NCBI RefSeq assembly: GCF_039652555.1
Contig: NZ_JBDJAF010000001.1
Span: 2,046,001-2,110,000, forward strand
Length of the DNA: 64,000 nucleotides
Direction of reading: 5' to 3'
Source of the DNA: Parafrigoribacterium mesophilum
GTDB lineage: Bacteria > Actinomycetota > Actinomycetes > Actinomycetales > Microbacteriaceae
Below, in pieces: positions 27,564 through 37,004 of the stretch. The translations under genes were made by a program, and so were the position numbers. The notes under the pieces were generated by a model, which was given only the letters and a program-made list of their open reading frames with translations, ran no database searches and was not told the origin of the DNA. How positions within the stretch are numbered: the first letter of the stretch is position 1; each line of letters begins with the position of its first letter.

Positions 27564-28331
27564 TTACTGCTGGCAGTGCGGGCACCAGTAGGTGTCCCGC
27601 GGCGGCTCGCCGACGCTGCCGTGCCGGATAGTGGTGCCACAGCGCAGGCAGGGTTGCCCCGCGCGGCCGTACACCCAGGCCGTGTCGCCCCGCAGTTTGC
27701 CCGTGGTGGTGCGTGCGGTGCGACTCTTGTTGGCGTTGATCAGCCGGTGAGCGAGGTCGATCAGCCGTTCCGGCTCGTTCACTTGGCCGACCGGCCGGGT
27801 CGGCAGCACCCCGCGCAGGAAGCACAGTTCGTTGCGGTAGACGTTGCCCAAACCGGCCATCACTCTCTGATCGAGCAGGGCGGCGCCCACCGGCGCATCC
27901 GGTGCCGCCAGCAGCTGCTCCAGCGCGAGTCGCGCGTTCCAGTCCGACCCGAGCAGATCCGGGCCCAGGTGCCCGACCACGCTGTCCTCGGCGTGCCGCG
28001 GCACCACTTCGACAATGCCCAGTTGGAAACCGACCGTCTGCCATTCCGTATTCGCCAGGATGATGCGGGCCTGCCATTCCGGGCGCCTCCACCGGGTGTC
28101 GGGTCGGTAGATGTGCCACGAGCCCTCCATCTTCAGGTGCGTGTGAATGGTGAAGTCTCCCACTCGAGTGAGCAGATGTTTGCCGCGGCTGATTACCTCG
28201 TCCACGCGCTCGCCGGTCAGATCCACCGTGGCGAATGCGGGCACCCGGATGTCGCAGCGCACGAGCGTGCGCCCGGCTAGCACCGCGTTCAGGTTCTGGG
28301 CGGTGAGGTAGACGTTGTCCCCTTCAGGCAC
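27564..28331 (-). CDS. nei: Fpg/Nei family DNA glycosylase (endonuclease VIII-like)
   Basis: Base-excision repair glycosylase/AP lyase. The 255-residue protein starts MPEGDNV, giving the catalytic Pro2-Glu3. The H2TH region includes VMAGLGNVYRNELCFLRG, and a C-terminal zinc finger is formed by QPCLRCGTTI...TYWCPHCQQ. The PEGD rather than PELPEVE start favours the Nei/Nei2 branch. It follows lhr with a 9-nt gap, the same lhr-nei pairing recalled from mycobacteria. Confidence 0.9.
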   Translation of the reverse strand: MPEGDNVYLTAQNLNAVLAGRTLVRCDIRVPAFATVDLTGERVDEVISRGKHLLTRVGDFTIHTHLKMEGSWHIYRPDTRWRRPEWQARIILANTEWQTVGFQLGIVEVVPRHAEDSVVGHLGPDLLGSDWNARLALEQLLAAPDAPVGAALLDQRVMAGLGNVYRNELCFLRGVLPTRPVGQVNEPERLIDLAHRLINANKSRTARTTTGKLRGDTAWVYGRAGQPCLRCGTTIRHGSVGEPPRDTYWCPHCQQ

Positions 28332-28340
28332 GGATGCGCC

Positions 28341-31300
28341 TCACGCCCTCAGCCGCAGACCCTGCGGGGTGGTGCTGAATCCGGCCCGCATCAGCGCATC
28401 GCCGAGCGCGGTGCCGATGATGAAGACGCCGTCGACGCGTTCGACGCGCAGGTTGCCGCCCGAGCTCAGCACCACCGCGGCCAGCGCGTCGGCGGCGACC
28501 GGCAGCACCTCGTCGCCGAGACCGAAGGTGAGCACGCTCTTACCGCCGCGCTCGACGTAGAAGGCAAGTGCTCCGTCGACGAGGACCACCAGCGCGCCGG
28601 CCTTGCGTCCTGGGCGGTGGCCGCGCTTGTCCGGTGCGCCGTCGACCGAGTCGCTGGCGTGCGGGTCCGCGTTCGTTTTGGTGGCGGGGGGCCAGGGCAA
28701 TGCCGCGCCGTACGGGTTCGCCGGGTCGGTGGCCGCCAGCGCCAGCGCCGCCGGCGGTTCGGTCGAATCCACCTCGCGGGTGAAACTTCTGAGCCGGTCC
28801 ACGGTGGCGCCGGTCGCGAACTGGGCGGCACCGAGACCCTCGATGAAGTAGCCGCGCCGGGCCCTGCCGCTCTCCTCGAACCGGCTCAGCACCCGGTACA
28901 CCTGGGCGAACCCGCCGGGAATCCCTTCGCCCGCCACTGCTCCACGGGTGACCACGCCGTGCCGAGCCAGCAGCGCCTCGGCGGTCGCAAGAGCGCGCAC
29001 CGTCGCATCCGGTTCCACAGCCGGAAGCAGCGACCAGCGGCCTCCGGCGCTCGGCCGGCCGGACTGACGCGGCAGGCCGGCCCGGGCCCGGGCCCGGCCG
29101 CGGAACGTGCGCGAGTGCGGCGCGGCACGACCGCGGCTGCCCAGGTGCGCACGCAACGGCGCCAGCGTGTCGTTGGTGATCCGGCCGGCCCACACCAGAT
29201 CCCACAGGGCACTCAGCAGGGCACTGTCGTCGGTGCTGCCGATCGCGGCTCCGAGTTGCCGGAAGAAGTAGGCCCCGCCTCCCGCCAACGCCGCGAGCAC
29301 GTCCCGCTCGAGCGCGGGGTCGGCGAGGACACTGTCGGCGAGGGATCCGGATGCCGCGTGGTCGGGATCCGAAACCGCGAGGGTGAGCGGCGCGTTCTCG
29401 GCCAGATGCAGGCTGATCCAGCCGTCGTTGCCGGGCAGCGACCCGTTGCCGGACCAGAGCACCTCACCGGTGGTGGTGAGTTGATCGAGCATCGCGGGAG
29501 AGTAGTCGCGCACGCGTGCGGGCAGGATCAGGCTTTCCCATGCCGAGGCCGGCAGCGGCACGCCTGCGAGTTGGTCGACGACGTGGGCCACGCCATCCAG
29601 TCCCTTGAGATAGGTGCTGTGCGGCCCGCCAACATTGTGCCAGGCGGGCAGGAAGCGGCCCAGAGTGGCGGCGTCAACCGGCTCCACCTCGTGACGCAGT
29701 GCCGCCAGTGATCTGCTGCGTAGGCGGCGCAGCACTTCCACGTCGCACCACTCGCTGCCGGAGGCGCCTGGCCGGAATTCGCCCTCGACTACCCGCCGCT
29801 CGCCGGCGAGGCGCCGGAGCGTGTCGAGCACGACGGCGGTGCCGAGCCCGAACCGTGCCGCGACAGCGGAGACCGTGAACGGACCGTGGGTGCGCGCGTA
29901 ACGGCCGACGAGGTCGCCGAGCGGGTCGGTGACCGGCTCGACGAAGGCGGTCGGGATGCCGATCGGCAGCGGGGTGCCGAGGGCGTCGCGCAACCGGGAG
30001 GCGTCTTCGATGCCGGCCCAGCGGCCTTCGCCGGCGATCGTGGTGGCGAAGACCCGATTGGCGTGGGCGAGCCGCTCGAGCGGGGAGTCGGGGGGCTCCC
30101 TTCGAGACGCGTGCTCGTTCCTCGCGCGCTCCTCAGGGAGCGACGTGTGCTCGTTCCTCGCGCGCTCCTCAGGGAGCGACGCGGATTCGCTCCCTGAGGA
30201 AGGCGCTCTAGCGCCTGTCTCGAAGGGCTCGAAGGGAGCCCGGTCAGCAGGAAACACCCCCGGCACCGTGCGCTGCGCGATCTCGGCGGTGGTCAGCGGT
30301 CCGAGCAGCCGCAGCAGGTCGACGATCCCCTCGGCGTCTCGCGCCCGCCGGTCCGGGGCCAGGCGCTGCAGTTCCAGCTCGGTCTGCTCGATCACCGCCT
30401 CGTCCAGCAGCTCCCGCAGTTCCGCGCGGCCCAGCAACTCGGCCAGCAACGTGGGGTCCAGCGACAGCGCGGCGGCCCGCCGTTCCGCCAGTGGCGAGTC
30501 GCCCTCGTACATGAACGCGGCAACGTAGCCGAACAGCAGGGACCGCGCGAACGGTGACGCCTGCTCGGTCTCGACCTCTACGACACGGATGCGCCGGCTC
30601 TCGATTTCGCGCGCCAATTCGGTCAGCGCGGGCAGGTCGTAGACATCCTGCAGCACCTCGCGCACCGTCTCCAGCACGATCGGAAAGCTCGGGTACTTCG
30701 CGGCGACCGCGAGCAGCTGCGCGGAGCGTTGCCGTTGCTGCCAGAGCGGCGACCGTCGCCCCGGGTTGTAGCGGGGCAGCAGCAGCGCCCGCGCCGCGCA
30801 TTCCCGGAACCGGGAGGCGAACAGCGCGGAGCCGCCGACCTCCTCGGTGACGATGTCGCGCAGCTCGTCGGAGGGGAACAGGAACAGGTCGGCGCCGGGT
30901 GGTTCGGCATCCGTGTCCGGGATGCGCAGCACCACCCCGTCGTCGCTGGCCATGGCGGAGCCGTCCGTGCCGTATTTTTCCCGGATGCGCGCGCCGATCG
31001 CCAGCGCCCACGGCGCGTGCACACGCATGCCGTACGGGGAATGCATGACGACGCGCCAGTCGCCGAGTTCGTCGCGGAAGCGCTCAACGACCAGGGTGCG
31101 GTCAGTGGGAACGTGACCGGTCGCCTTCCGCTGGTCCTCGACGAAGGCGAGCAGGTTGTTCACCGCCAGATCGTCCAGGCCGCCGACGGCGGCGCGGGCG
31201 CGAGCGTCCTCCTCCGACGAGGAAGCAACCTCCCGGATGTACGAACCGATCGCGCGGCCGAGTTCCGCCGGGCGGCCGATGCCGTCGCCCTTCCAGAACG

Positions 31301-33239
31301 GTACCCGGCCCGGCTGCCCGAACGCCGGAGTGACCAGGACCCGGTCGTGAGTGATGTCTTGGATGCGCCAACTGGTCGCCCCGAGTGCGAACACGTCACC
31401 GACCCGGGATTCGTAGACCATCTCCTCGTCGAGTTCACCGACCCGGCCGCCGCCGCGCGAGCCGGCCTCCGCCCCCACCATGAACACCCCGAACAGCCCG
31501 CGGTCGGGGATCGTGCCGCCCGAGGTGACGGCGAGCCGCTGCGCGCCGGGCCGACCGGTGAGCGTGCCCTTGACCCGATCCCAGACGATGCGGGGGCGCA
31601 GTTCGGCGAACTCATCCGACGGGTACCGCCCGCTGAGCAAATCGAGCGTCGCGTCGAAGGCACTGCGCGGCAGGCTCGCGAACGGGGCACTGCGGCGCAC
31701 CGTGTCGAACCACTCCTCGACGGCCACGGCATCCAGGGCGACGGCCGCCACGGTGTGCTGGGCGAGCACGTCGAGCGGGTTCGCAGGGATCGACATCGCC
31801 TCGATCAGTCCGGCGGACATCCGCTCGGACACGACCGCGGTGTGGATGAGGTCGGCGCGGTGCTTGGGAAACAGGATGCCGCGCGAGATCTCGCCCACCT
31901 GATGGCCGGCGCGGCCGACACGTTGCAGGCCGCCGGCGACGGACGGTGGCGACTCCACCTGGATGACCAGGTCCACCGCGCCCATGTCGATGCCGAGCTC
32001 CAGCGAGGAGGTGGCGACGACGCAGCGCAACCGACCGGACTTGAGGTCGTCCTCAATCATCGCCCGCTGGTCCTTGGAGACCGAGCCGTGGTGCGCGCGG
32101 GCCAGGAGCGGGTCCGCGCCGGTGGTGGACCCCGACTGACCCATGAGCTGGGCGGGGGCCGGTTCCCCCTTCGAGCCGGAATCGGTACCGGTGATCAAGT
32201 CTTTTCCGGTGGTCGAGCTTGTCGAGACCCCGGCCATTACCCGGCTCTCTACGGTTTCGATGGCTTCGACAGGCTCAACCACCGGGGAGGGTACGCCCAG
32301 CGCAGCTTCGGCTTCCGTCAGCCGTTCGGAGTAGATCTCGTTCAGCCGGGCCGTCAGTCGCTCCGCCAGCCGACGCGAGTTGGCGAACACGATGGTGGAG
32401 CGGTTCTCCAGGATGCGGTCGACGATCTGCTCCTCGACGTGCGGCCAGATCGACGCCTGCGGCTGGCCGGTCGCCGCTGAGCCCTCCTGTCGTGGCGCCG
32501 AACCGACCTCGGTCATGTCTTCGACCGGTACGACGACGCTGAGATCGAACGTCTTCGCGGCGGGCGGGGCGACGATCGTGACCGGTGCGGCGCCCCCCAG
32601 GAACCGGGCCACCTCCTGTGGCGGGCGTACCGTCGCGGACAGCCCGATCCGTTGCGCCGGCCGCTCCAGCAGTGCATCCAATCGCTCGAGGGACACCGCG
32701 AGGTGTGCGCCGCGCTTGGTCGAGGCGACCGCGTGGATCTCGTCGACAATCACCGTCTCCACCCCACGCAGGGTGTCACGGGCCGCCGAGGTGAGCATGA
32801 GGTACAGCGACTCTGGCGTGGTGATGAGAATGTCCGGTGGCCGGCGCAGCAGCATCCGGCGGTCGGAGGCGACGGTGTCGCCCGAGCGCACGCCGACCGT
32901 GATCACCGGGGTCGGCAGGCCAAGCCGCTTCGCGGTCTGCGTCACGCCGACCAACGGCGACCGCAGGTTGCGTTCGACATCGACGGCGAGTGCCTTGAGT
33001 GGCGAGATGTACAGCACTCGGGTGGTGCGCGGCTCGGCGGCCGGTTCGGTGGCGAGCCGGTCGATGGACCACAGGAACGCGGCGAGGGTCTTGCCAGACC
33101 CGGTCGGGGCCACCACGAGGGTGTGGGAACCGGCCGCGATGGCGCTCCAGGCGCCGGCTTGGGCGTCCGTGGGTGCCGCGAACGCGCCGAGGAACCACTG
33201 GCGGGTCGCCGGGGAGAAGTTCTCGAGCGCATCGCTCAT
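28341..33239 (-). CDS. lhr: Lhr-type ATP-dependent helicase (large)
   Basis: A 1632-residue superfamily 2 helicase implicated in DNA repair. The N-terminal Lhr-core has Walker A APTGSGKT (residues 44-51), DEIH box VIVDEIHA, the second RecA domain with RAHHGSVSKDQR and VATSSLELGIDMG, and motif VI QRVGRAGHQVG. A winged helix and DUF4145/C-terminal module follow. Two stretches are encoded by palindromic repeats: residues about 316-346 within the second RecA domain's variable loop, and about 1000-1048 in the C-terminal half. The frame stays open through both. It is paired with nei downstream. Confidence 0.93.
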   Translation of the reverse strand: MSDALENFSPATRQWFLGAFAAPTDAQAGAWSAIAAGSHTLVVAPTGSGKTLAAFLWSIDRLATEPAAEPRTTRVLYISPLKALAVDVERNLRSPLVGVTQTAKRLGLPTPVITVGVRSGDTVASDRRMLLRRPPDILITTPESLYLMLTSAARDTLRGVETVIVDEIHAVASTKRGAHLAVSLERLDALLERPAQRIGLSATVRPPQEVARFLGGAAPVTIVAPPAAKTFDLSVVVPVEDMTEVGSAPRQEGSAATGQPQASIWPHVEEQIVDRILENRSTIVFANSRRLAERLTARLNEIYSERLTEAEAALGVPSPVVEPVEAIETVESRVMAGVSTSSTTGKDLITGTDSGSKGEPAPAQLMGQSGSTTGADPLLARAHHGSVSKDQRAMIEDDLKSGRLRCVVATSSLELGIDMGAVDLVIQVESPPSVAGGLQRVGRAGHQVGEISRGILFPKHRADLIHTAVVSERMSAGLIEAMSIPANPLDVLAQHTVAAVALDAVAVEEWFDTVRRSAPFASLPRSAFDATLDLLSGRYPSDEFAELRPRIVWDRVKGTLTGRPGAQRLAVTSGGTIPDRGLFGVFMVGAEAGSRGGGRVGELDEEMVYESRVGDVFALGATSWRIQDITHDRVLVTPAFGQPGRVPFWKGDGIGRPAELGRAIGSYIREVASSSEEDARARAAVGGLDDLAVNNLLAFVEDQRKATGHVPTDRTLVVERFRDELGDWRVVMHSPYGMRVHAPWALAIGARIREKYGTDGSAMASDDGVVLRIPDTDAEPPGADLFLFPSDELRDIVTEEVGGSALFASRFRECAARALLLPRYNPGRRSPLWQQRQRSAQLLAVAAKYPSFPIVLETVREVLQDVYDLPALTELAREIESRRIRVVEVETEQASPFARSLLFGYVAAFMYEGDSPLAERRAAALSLDPTLLAELLGRAELRELLDEAVIEQTELELQRLAPDRRARDAEGIVDLLRLLGPLTTAEIAQRTVPGVFPADRAPFEPFETGARAPSSGSESASLPEERARNEHTSLPEERARNEHASRREPPDSPLERLAHANRVFATTIAGEGRWAGIEDASRLRDALGTPLPIGIPTAFVEPVTDPLGDLVGRYARTHGPFTVSAVAARFGLGTAVVLDTLRRLAGERRVVEGEFRPGASGSEWCDVEVLRRLRSRSLAALRHEVEPVDAATLGRFLPAWHNVGGPHSTYLKGLDGVAHVVDQLAGVPLPASAWESLILPARVRDYSPAMLDQLTTTGEVLWSGNGSLPGNDGWISLHLAENAPLTLAVSDPDHAASGSLADSVLADPALERDVLAALAGGGAYFFRQLGAAIGSTDDSALLSALWDLVWAGRITNDTLAPLRAHLGSRGRAAPHSRTFRGRARARAGLPRQSGRPSAGGRWSLLPAVEPDATVRALATAEALLARHGVVTRGAVAGEGIPGGFAQVYRVLSRFEESGRARRGYFIEGLGAAQFATGATVDRLRSFTREVDSTEPPAALALAATDPANPYGAALPWPPATKTNADPHASDSVDGAPDKRGHRPGRKAGALVVLVDGALAFYVERGGKSVLTFGLGDEVLPVAADALAAVVLSSGGNLRVERVDGVFIIGTALGDALMRAGFSTTPQGLRLRA
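30095..30240. repeat. repeat cluster translated within lhr (tandem 36-bp units)
   Basis: Two 36-bp units differing only in the last base (30111-30146 and 30147-30182, starting GTGCTCGTTCCTCGCGCGCT) encode a doubled SLPEERARNEHT peptide on the minus strand. They are bounded by GGCTCCCTTCGAGA (30095) and the inverted TCTCGAAGG...GGGAGCC (30218-30240), with TCCTCAGGGA/TCCCTGAGGA internal palindromes. The 146-bp insert keeps the lhr frame. Confidence 0.8.
32204..32285. repeat. TCGAG-type palindrome translated within lhr
   Basis: The left arm CCGGTGGTCGAGCTTGTCGA (from 32206) and right arm TTCGACAGGCTCAACCACCGG (ending 32285) form an imperfect palindrome. It encodes PVVEPVEAIETVESRVMAG and VSTSSTTGK in lhr. 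The first 15 nt (32204-32218) are identical to the intergenic repeat at 21843, indicating the same repeat family entered a coding sequence. Confidence 0.75.
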
Positions 33240-33302
33240 CCGTCTATCTTCCCCCGCACATCCGACAATGGCATCGGATTCGAGCGCTGCGGCCGGCGGC
33301 GG

Positions 33303-33929
33303 TCAGTCCAGATGCTTGCGGATGAAGCTGCCGGCATCCGACAGCTCCTGCTCCGAGATCGCGTGGGCGACGTCCTCGTAGATGTTCGCGGTGAGGGAGG
33401 AGTGCTGAGGCAGCCAGGCCTCGGTGAACTCGATCGCGCGCACGGGGATCACCTCGTCGAGGGTGCCGCGTCCCCAGAACACCGGTGGTTTGCGGGCGGT
33501 CAGCGTCTCGTCCCCGGGAAGATCCCCCGGTAGCGCGAACCCGGACAGCTGCACCGCGTAGGCGAACCGCTCCGGCGCGTGCCGTAGCAACTGCAGTGCC
33601 ATGGCGCCGCCCTGTGAGAAGCCGAGCAGGCCGACGGATGTCGACTGCACCGTGTCGAGCCAGGCCAGCACCGCGCGCGCCGACTCGTTGGCTGCCTCGA
33701 ATTGCTCTGGCACGGTGGCGTTGTCAGGAATGGGGAACCAGGCGAAGCCGGTTTCCAGGGTGATCGGCGCGCGCAGTGACGCGATCACCGGGCCCAGCGG
33801 CATCAGGGGAGACAGCCCGAACAGGTCGCTTTCGTGCGACAGGTAACCGTGCATGAGCACCAGGAGCGGCCGGCCGGCGCGCTCGCGTTCCGGGGCGGAC
33901 CAGCGCACGGCATCCTGGTTGATCTCCAT
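33303..33929 (-). CDS. alpha/beta hydrolase, phospholipase/carboxylesterase family
   Basis: A 208-residue serine hydrolase. The oxyanion strand is LLVLMHGYLSHE, the nucleophile elbow GLLGFSQGGAMAL, the acid is in GTLDEVIP, and the His in EDVAHAISEQEL. This matches the bacterial carboxylesterase/acyl-protein thioesterase-like group. The ATG at 33929 gives MEINQDAVRWS; an upstream extension would be Arg-rich and unlike the family. It lies 63 nt before lhr on the same strand. Confidence 0.88.
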   Translation of the reverse strand: MEINQDAVRWSAPERERAGRPLLVLMHGYLSHESDLFGLSPLMPLGPVIASLRAPITLETGFAWFPIPDNATVPEQFEAANESARAVLAWLDTVQSTSVGLLGFSQGGAMALQLLRHAPERFAYAVQLSGFALPGDLPGDETLTARKPPVFWGRGTLDEVIPVRAIEFTEAWLPQHSSLTANIYEDVAHAISEQELSDAGSFIRKHLD

Positions 33930-34084
33930 CGAGGTGTTTCCGATCTGTCGGCTCTGTCGGCTTTTTTGGTGGGCCCGAAAAGCTGCGCCACGCTCATCAC
34001 CGTAGCCGTAGTCCGGCGACCCGCCAACCAGCGCGACGCGGCGGATGGCCGCCGCGTCACCACTGCCATGGGCAACAATGGAGC

Positions 34085-34627
34085 ATGAGTTCCGTAGGTA
34101 CCCCCGATCCGAATCCCGGCTGGCTCTCCGACGACGAGTTGGCGCACGTGCGCAGGCGCATACCGATCCTCTACGTCGAGGCGGTCCCGGTGCGGGTGGA
34201 TGGCGTGGGCCAGGTGACCGAAGTTGGCGTGCTCTTACGTGCCAACGCGGCGGGCGAGATGACCAGAACCGTGGTGTCCGGCCGGGTGATGTACGGGGAG
34301 ACGCTGCGCTCTGCACTGTTTAGGCACCTGGAAAAGGACCTCGGCCCGATGGCGTTCCCGCTGCTGCCGGCGAGCCCCGTCCCGTTCTCGGTCGCCGAGT
34401 ACTTTCCGCTGCCGGGCATCGGCACCTTCTCCGACGACCGGCAGCACGCCGTGTCGCTGGCCTACGTGGTGCCGGTCACCGGCACCTGCGAGCCGCGCCA
34501 GGACGCGCTCGAACTCACCTGGATGACCCCGCGGGAGGCATCCTCGGACTCGATCGCGGCGGAAATGGAGGGCGGTCGCGGCACCCTGCTGCGGGCCGCA
34601 CTCGCATCCGTCGGCCAGCTGCTGTAA
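34085..34627 (+). CDS. NUDIX-fold protein, DUF4916 type
   Basis: A 180-residue protein whose central GRVMYGETLRSALFRHLEKDLG corresponds to the NUDIX box. Expected catalytic positions of the G-x5-E-x7-REUxEExGU motif are partly changed (RHLEKDLG), so hydrolase activity is uncertain. N- and C-terminal parts match the DUF4916 family common in actinobacteria. ATG start; divergent from the esterase. Confidence 0.78.
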   Translation: MSSVGTPDPNPGWLSDDELAHVRRRIPILYVEAVPVRVDGVGQVTEVGVLLRANAAGEMTRTVVSGRVMYGETLRSALFRHLEKDLGPMAFPLLPASPVPFSVAEYFPLPGIGTFSDDRQHAVSLAYVVPVTGTCEPRQDALELTWMTPREASSDSIAAEMEGGRGTLLRAALASVGQLL

Positions 34628-34642
34628 CCGCGCTGGCTCATT

Positions 34643-34702
34643 TGTTGCCGTTCCGGCTAGTTGTGTCCGTTGCGCCGGGCACAACTAGCCGGAACGGGAA
34701 CA
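34643..34702. repeat. PR2 palindromic repeat, copy 1 (60 nt)
   Basis: The 23-nt arms begin TGTTGCCGTTCCGGCTAGTT and end with the complementary CTAGCCGGAACGGGAACA, pairing at 22 of 23 positions around a 14-nt loop. It sits between the convergent NUDIX-like and SDR genes. The same 60-nt element occurs at 55069-55128 in opposite orientation. Confidence 0.85.
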
Positions 34703-34717
34703 GTTGCAGGGGTGCGG

Positions 34718-36205
34718 CTACCAGGCGGCGGGCTTGTAGTCCTTGAGGAAGACGCCGTACAGGTCTTCGCCGGCCTCGCCGCGCACGATCGGGTCGTAGA
34801 CTCGGGCGGCGCCGTCCACGAGGTCCAGCGGCGCGTGGAACCCTTCCTGGGCCAGGCGCACCTTGGTCGGGTGCGGGCGCTCGTCGGTGATCCATCCGGT
34901 GTCCACCGCGGTCATCAGGATGCCGTCGTTCTGCAGCATTTCGCCGGCGCTGGTGCGGGTGAGCATGTTCAGCGCGGCCTTGGCCATGTTGGTGTGCGGA
35001 TGCCCTGGGCCCTTGTACCTCCGGCCGAACTGGCCCTCCATCGCCGACACATTCACCACGTACTTGCGGCGCGCGTTCGAGGCGGCCATGGATGCCCGCA
35101 GCCGGCTGATCAGCAGGAACGGCGCCGTGGTGTTGGCCAGCTGGACCTCGAGCATCTCCAGCGGTTCGACGCCTTCCACGGTCTGGGTCCAGCTGTTCAC
35201 CTCGTGCAGGTCCGGCAGCAGACCGCCGGCGTCGATCGCCGTGCCCGCCGCCAGGTGCGCCAGGGACGAGGACCCGGCCGCTAGGGCCCGTGCGGTGAGC
35301 TCCGCCGGTGCCAGAGCGGTGGGCGTGGCCGGCGGATGCGACGCCACCGACGCCGCCAATGCGAGCGGATGCGCGTCGCTGGTGCGGCCGAGCACGACCA
35401 GCTCCGGCAGCGGCCCGTCCGGCAGCGGTGCCAGCTCAGCCTCGACCAGTTGCGAATACGCGCCCGCCGACCTGCGCACCGTCTGCGCGGCATTGTTGAT
35501 CAGGATGTCGAGCGGCCCCTGCGCCGCCACCGACTCGGCGAGCGCGATCACCTGGGCCGGATCGCGCAGGTCGATGCCCACGATGCGCAGCCGGTGCAGC
35601 CAGTCTGCGGCATCCGGCAGCCCGGCGAACCGGCGGGCGGCATCGCGGGGGAACCGCGTGGTGATCGTGGTGTGCGCGCCATCGCGCAGCAACCGCAGCG
35701 CTATGTACATGCCGATCTTCGCGCGGCCGCCGGTGAGCAGCGCGCGCTTGCCGGTCAGGTCGGTGCGGGCGTCGCGTTTGGCATGGCTGAACGCGGCGCA
35801 ATCCGGGCAGAGCTGATGGTAGAACGCGTCCACGAGCGTGTACTGCTGCTTGCAGACGTAGCAGGCGCGGGATTTGCGCAGTGTGCCGGCGGTGGCGGTG
35901 CTCGCCGAGGTGGACAGCGGGACACCGCGGGTTTCATCGTCGATGCGGTCCGGGGCGCCGGTGGCGGTGGCCGCCACGACGGCGCGGTCGGCCTCGGCGA
36001 TGCCGGCCCGCTTCTCGAGGCGCCGGTTGCGCTTGACGGCCTTGAACATCCGCGCCGTCGCCCGCCGCACGGCGACGAAGTCCGGATGCTGCTCGTCCAT
36101 CGCATCCATCGACCGCAGTACGCGCAGCACGGTGTCGAGGTCGGCGGGGTCGATACCGGTCCCGTCCGGCGCGGTAGGAGCGCCGCCGCGCCGCTGTGAA
36201 TTCAC
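34718..36205 (-). CDS. SDR family protein with N-terminal zinc ribbon
   Basis: A 495-residue protein, twice the usual SDR length. Residues about 113-136 form a zinc-ribbon-like C4 motif (CYVCKQQYTLVDAFYHQLCPDC). An SDR Rossmann domain follows (LTGGRAKIGMYIALRLL, NNAAQTVRRSA). The catalytic Ser is in VVNVSAMEG, but the usual Tyr-xxx-Lys is replaced by HTNMAKAAL, with Thr at the Tyr position. This points to altered or lost reductase activity. Neighbouring genes give no clue to function. Confidence 0.8.
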   Translation of the reverse strand: MNSQRRGGAPTAPDGTGIDPADLDTVLRVLRSMDAMDEQHPDFVAVRRATARMFKAVKRNRRLEKRAGIAEADRAVVAATATGAPDRIDDETRGVPLSTSASTATAGTLRKSRACYVCKQQYTLVDAFYHQLCPDCAAFSHAKRDARTDLTGKRALLTGGRAKIGMYIALRLLRDGAHTTITTRFPRDAARRFAGLPDAADWLHRLRIVGIDLRDPAQVIALAESVAAQGPLDILINNAAQTVRRSAGAYSQLVEAELAPLPDGPLPELVVLGRTSDAHPLALAASVASHPPATPTALAPAELTARALAAGSSSLAHLAAGTAIDAGGLLPDLHEVNSWTQTVEGVEPLEMLEVQLANTTAPFLLISRLRASMAASNARRKYVVNVSAMEGQFGRRYKGPGHPHTNMAKAALNMLTRTSAGEMLQNDGILMTAVDTGWITDERPHPTKVRLAQEGFHAPLDLVDGAARVYDPIVRGEAGEDLYGVFLKDYKPAAW

Positions 36206-36293
36206 CAGGCAATTCTAAACGAGGCCGGTCAGACACACGCTGGGAGCCCGCCCGCGTCTGGCGAACCTCCCGGGCGCGGGGTTGACTGGATAC

Positions 36294-36911
36294 GTGACAA
36301 TCTTCGATTTCCGCACGGAGAACGAGGAACTCTACTCACCGTCGCCGCAGGAGTTCAGCGAGGTGGACGTGCCGATGTTCTCCTATCTCATGGTCGACGG
36401 CGACGAGGAGTCGGCCGGGGCTGTGAGTCGCGGCGATGCGGTCGGCGCGCTGCTGGCCGCCTCGGATGCCGCCAGACAGCTGAGCGTGGCGGAGCTGGGT
36501 CGCGACTATGTCGTCGGGCCGCTGGAGGGGCTCTGGTACGCAGAGCATCTGGTGCCGTTCACCCAGGTGCCCAAGAGCGAATGGCTGTGGACGATGATGA
36601 TTCGCCAGCCGGAGTGGCTGCCGCCGGAGTTGCTGGAGGCCGCCGTGGCGAAGGCCCACGACGCGGCACCGCACGCCGCCGGCGCCCTCAGGCACGCGCG
36701 GCTGCTCGAGGGCCGCTCGGTGCAGATCCTGCATATCGGCCCGTACAGCGCCGAAGGCGCGATCATCACTCGGATGCACGGCCGCTATCTGCCGCAACAC
36801 CGGCTCGTGGAAAACGGTCGGCACCACGAGATCTACCTGAGCAGCCCGCGCGCCACCGCGCCGGAGAAGCTGCGGACCGTGTTGCGGCAACCGGTGCGGC
36901 CCGCCGACTAG
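36294..36911 (+). CDS. GyrI-like small-molecule-binding domain protein
   Basis: A 205-residue protein starting at GTG 36294 (VTIFDFRTENEELYSPSPQ). It resembles stand-alone GyrI-like/SOUL-type domains: YVVGPLEGLWYAE, EWLWTMMIRQPEWL and SVQILHIGPYSAEGAIITRMH, ending with the characteristic RHHEIYLSSPRATAPEKLRTVLRQPV. Such domains bind or hydrolyse small molecules. A TTG four codons earlier is an alternative start. Confidence 0.8.
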   Translation: MTIFDFRTENEELYSPSPQEFSEVDVPMFSYLMVDGDEESAGAVSRGDAVGALLAASDAARQLSVAELGRDYVVGPLEGLWYAEHLVPFTQVPKSEWLWTMMIRQPEWLPPELLEAAVAKAHDAAPHAAGALRHARLLEGRSVQILHIGPYSAEGAIITRMHGRYLPQHRLVENGRHHEIYLSSPRATAPEKLRTVLRQPVRPAD

Positions 36912-37004
36912 CGGCATCCGGGCCGTGCCCGCCGGGCGTCGGCACACCCGGCACAACAGGATTCGGAGGCCGGTCCTCAAGCAGCGTTTACGGCATCGAG
37001 CGGG

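Noticed and set aside
30095..30240. Tandem 36-bp units considered as a CRISPR array
   Set aside because: There are only two adjacent units with no spacers, they lie in an intact coding frame, and no cas genes are present.
36912..37004. Terminator between the GyrI-like and DEAD-box genes
   Set aside because: Only broken GC-rich complementarity was found; no convincing stem.
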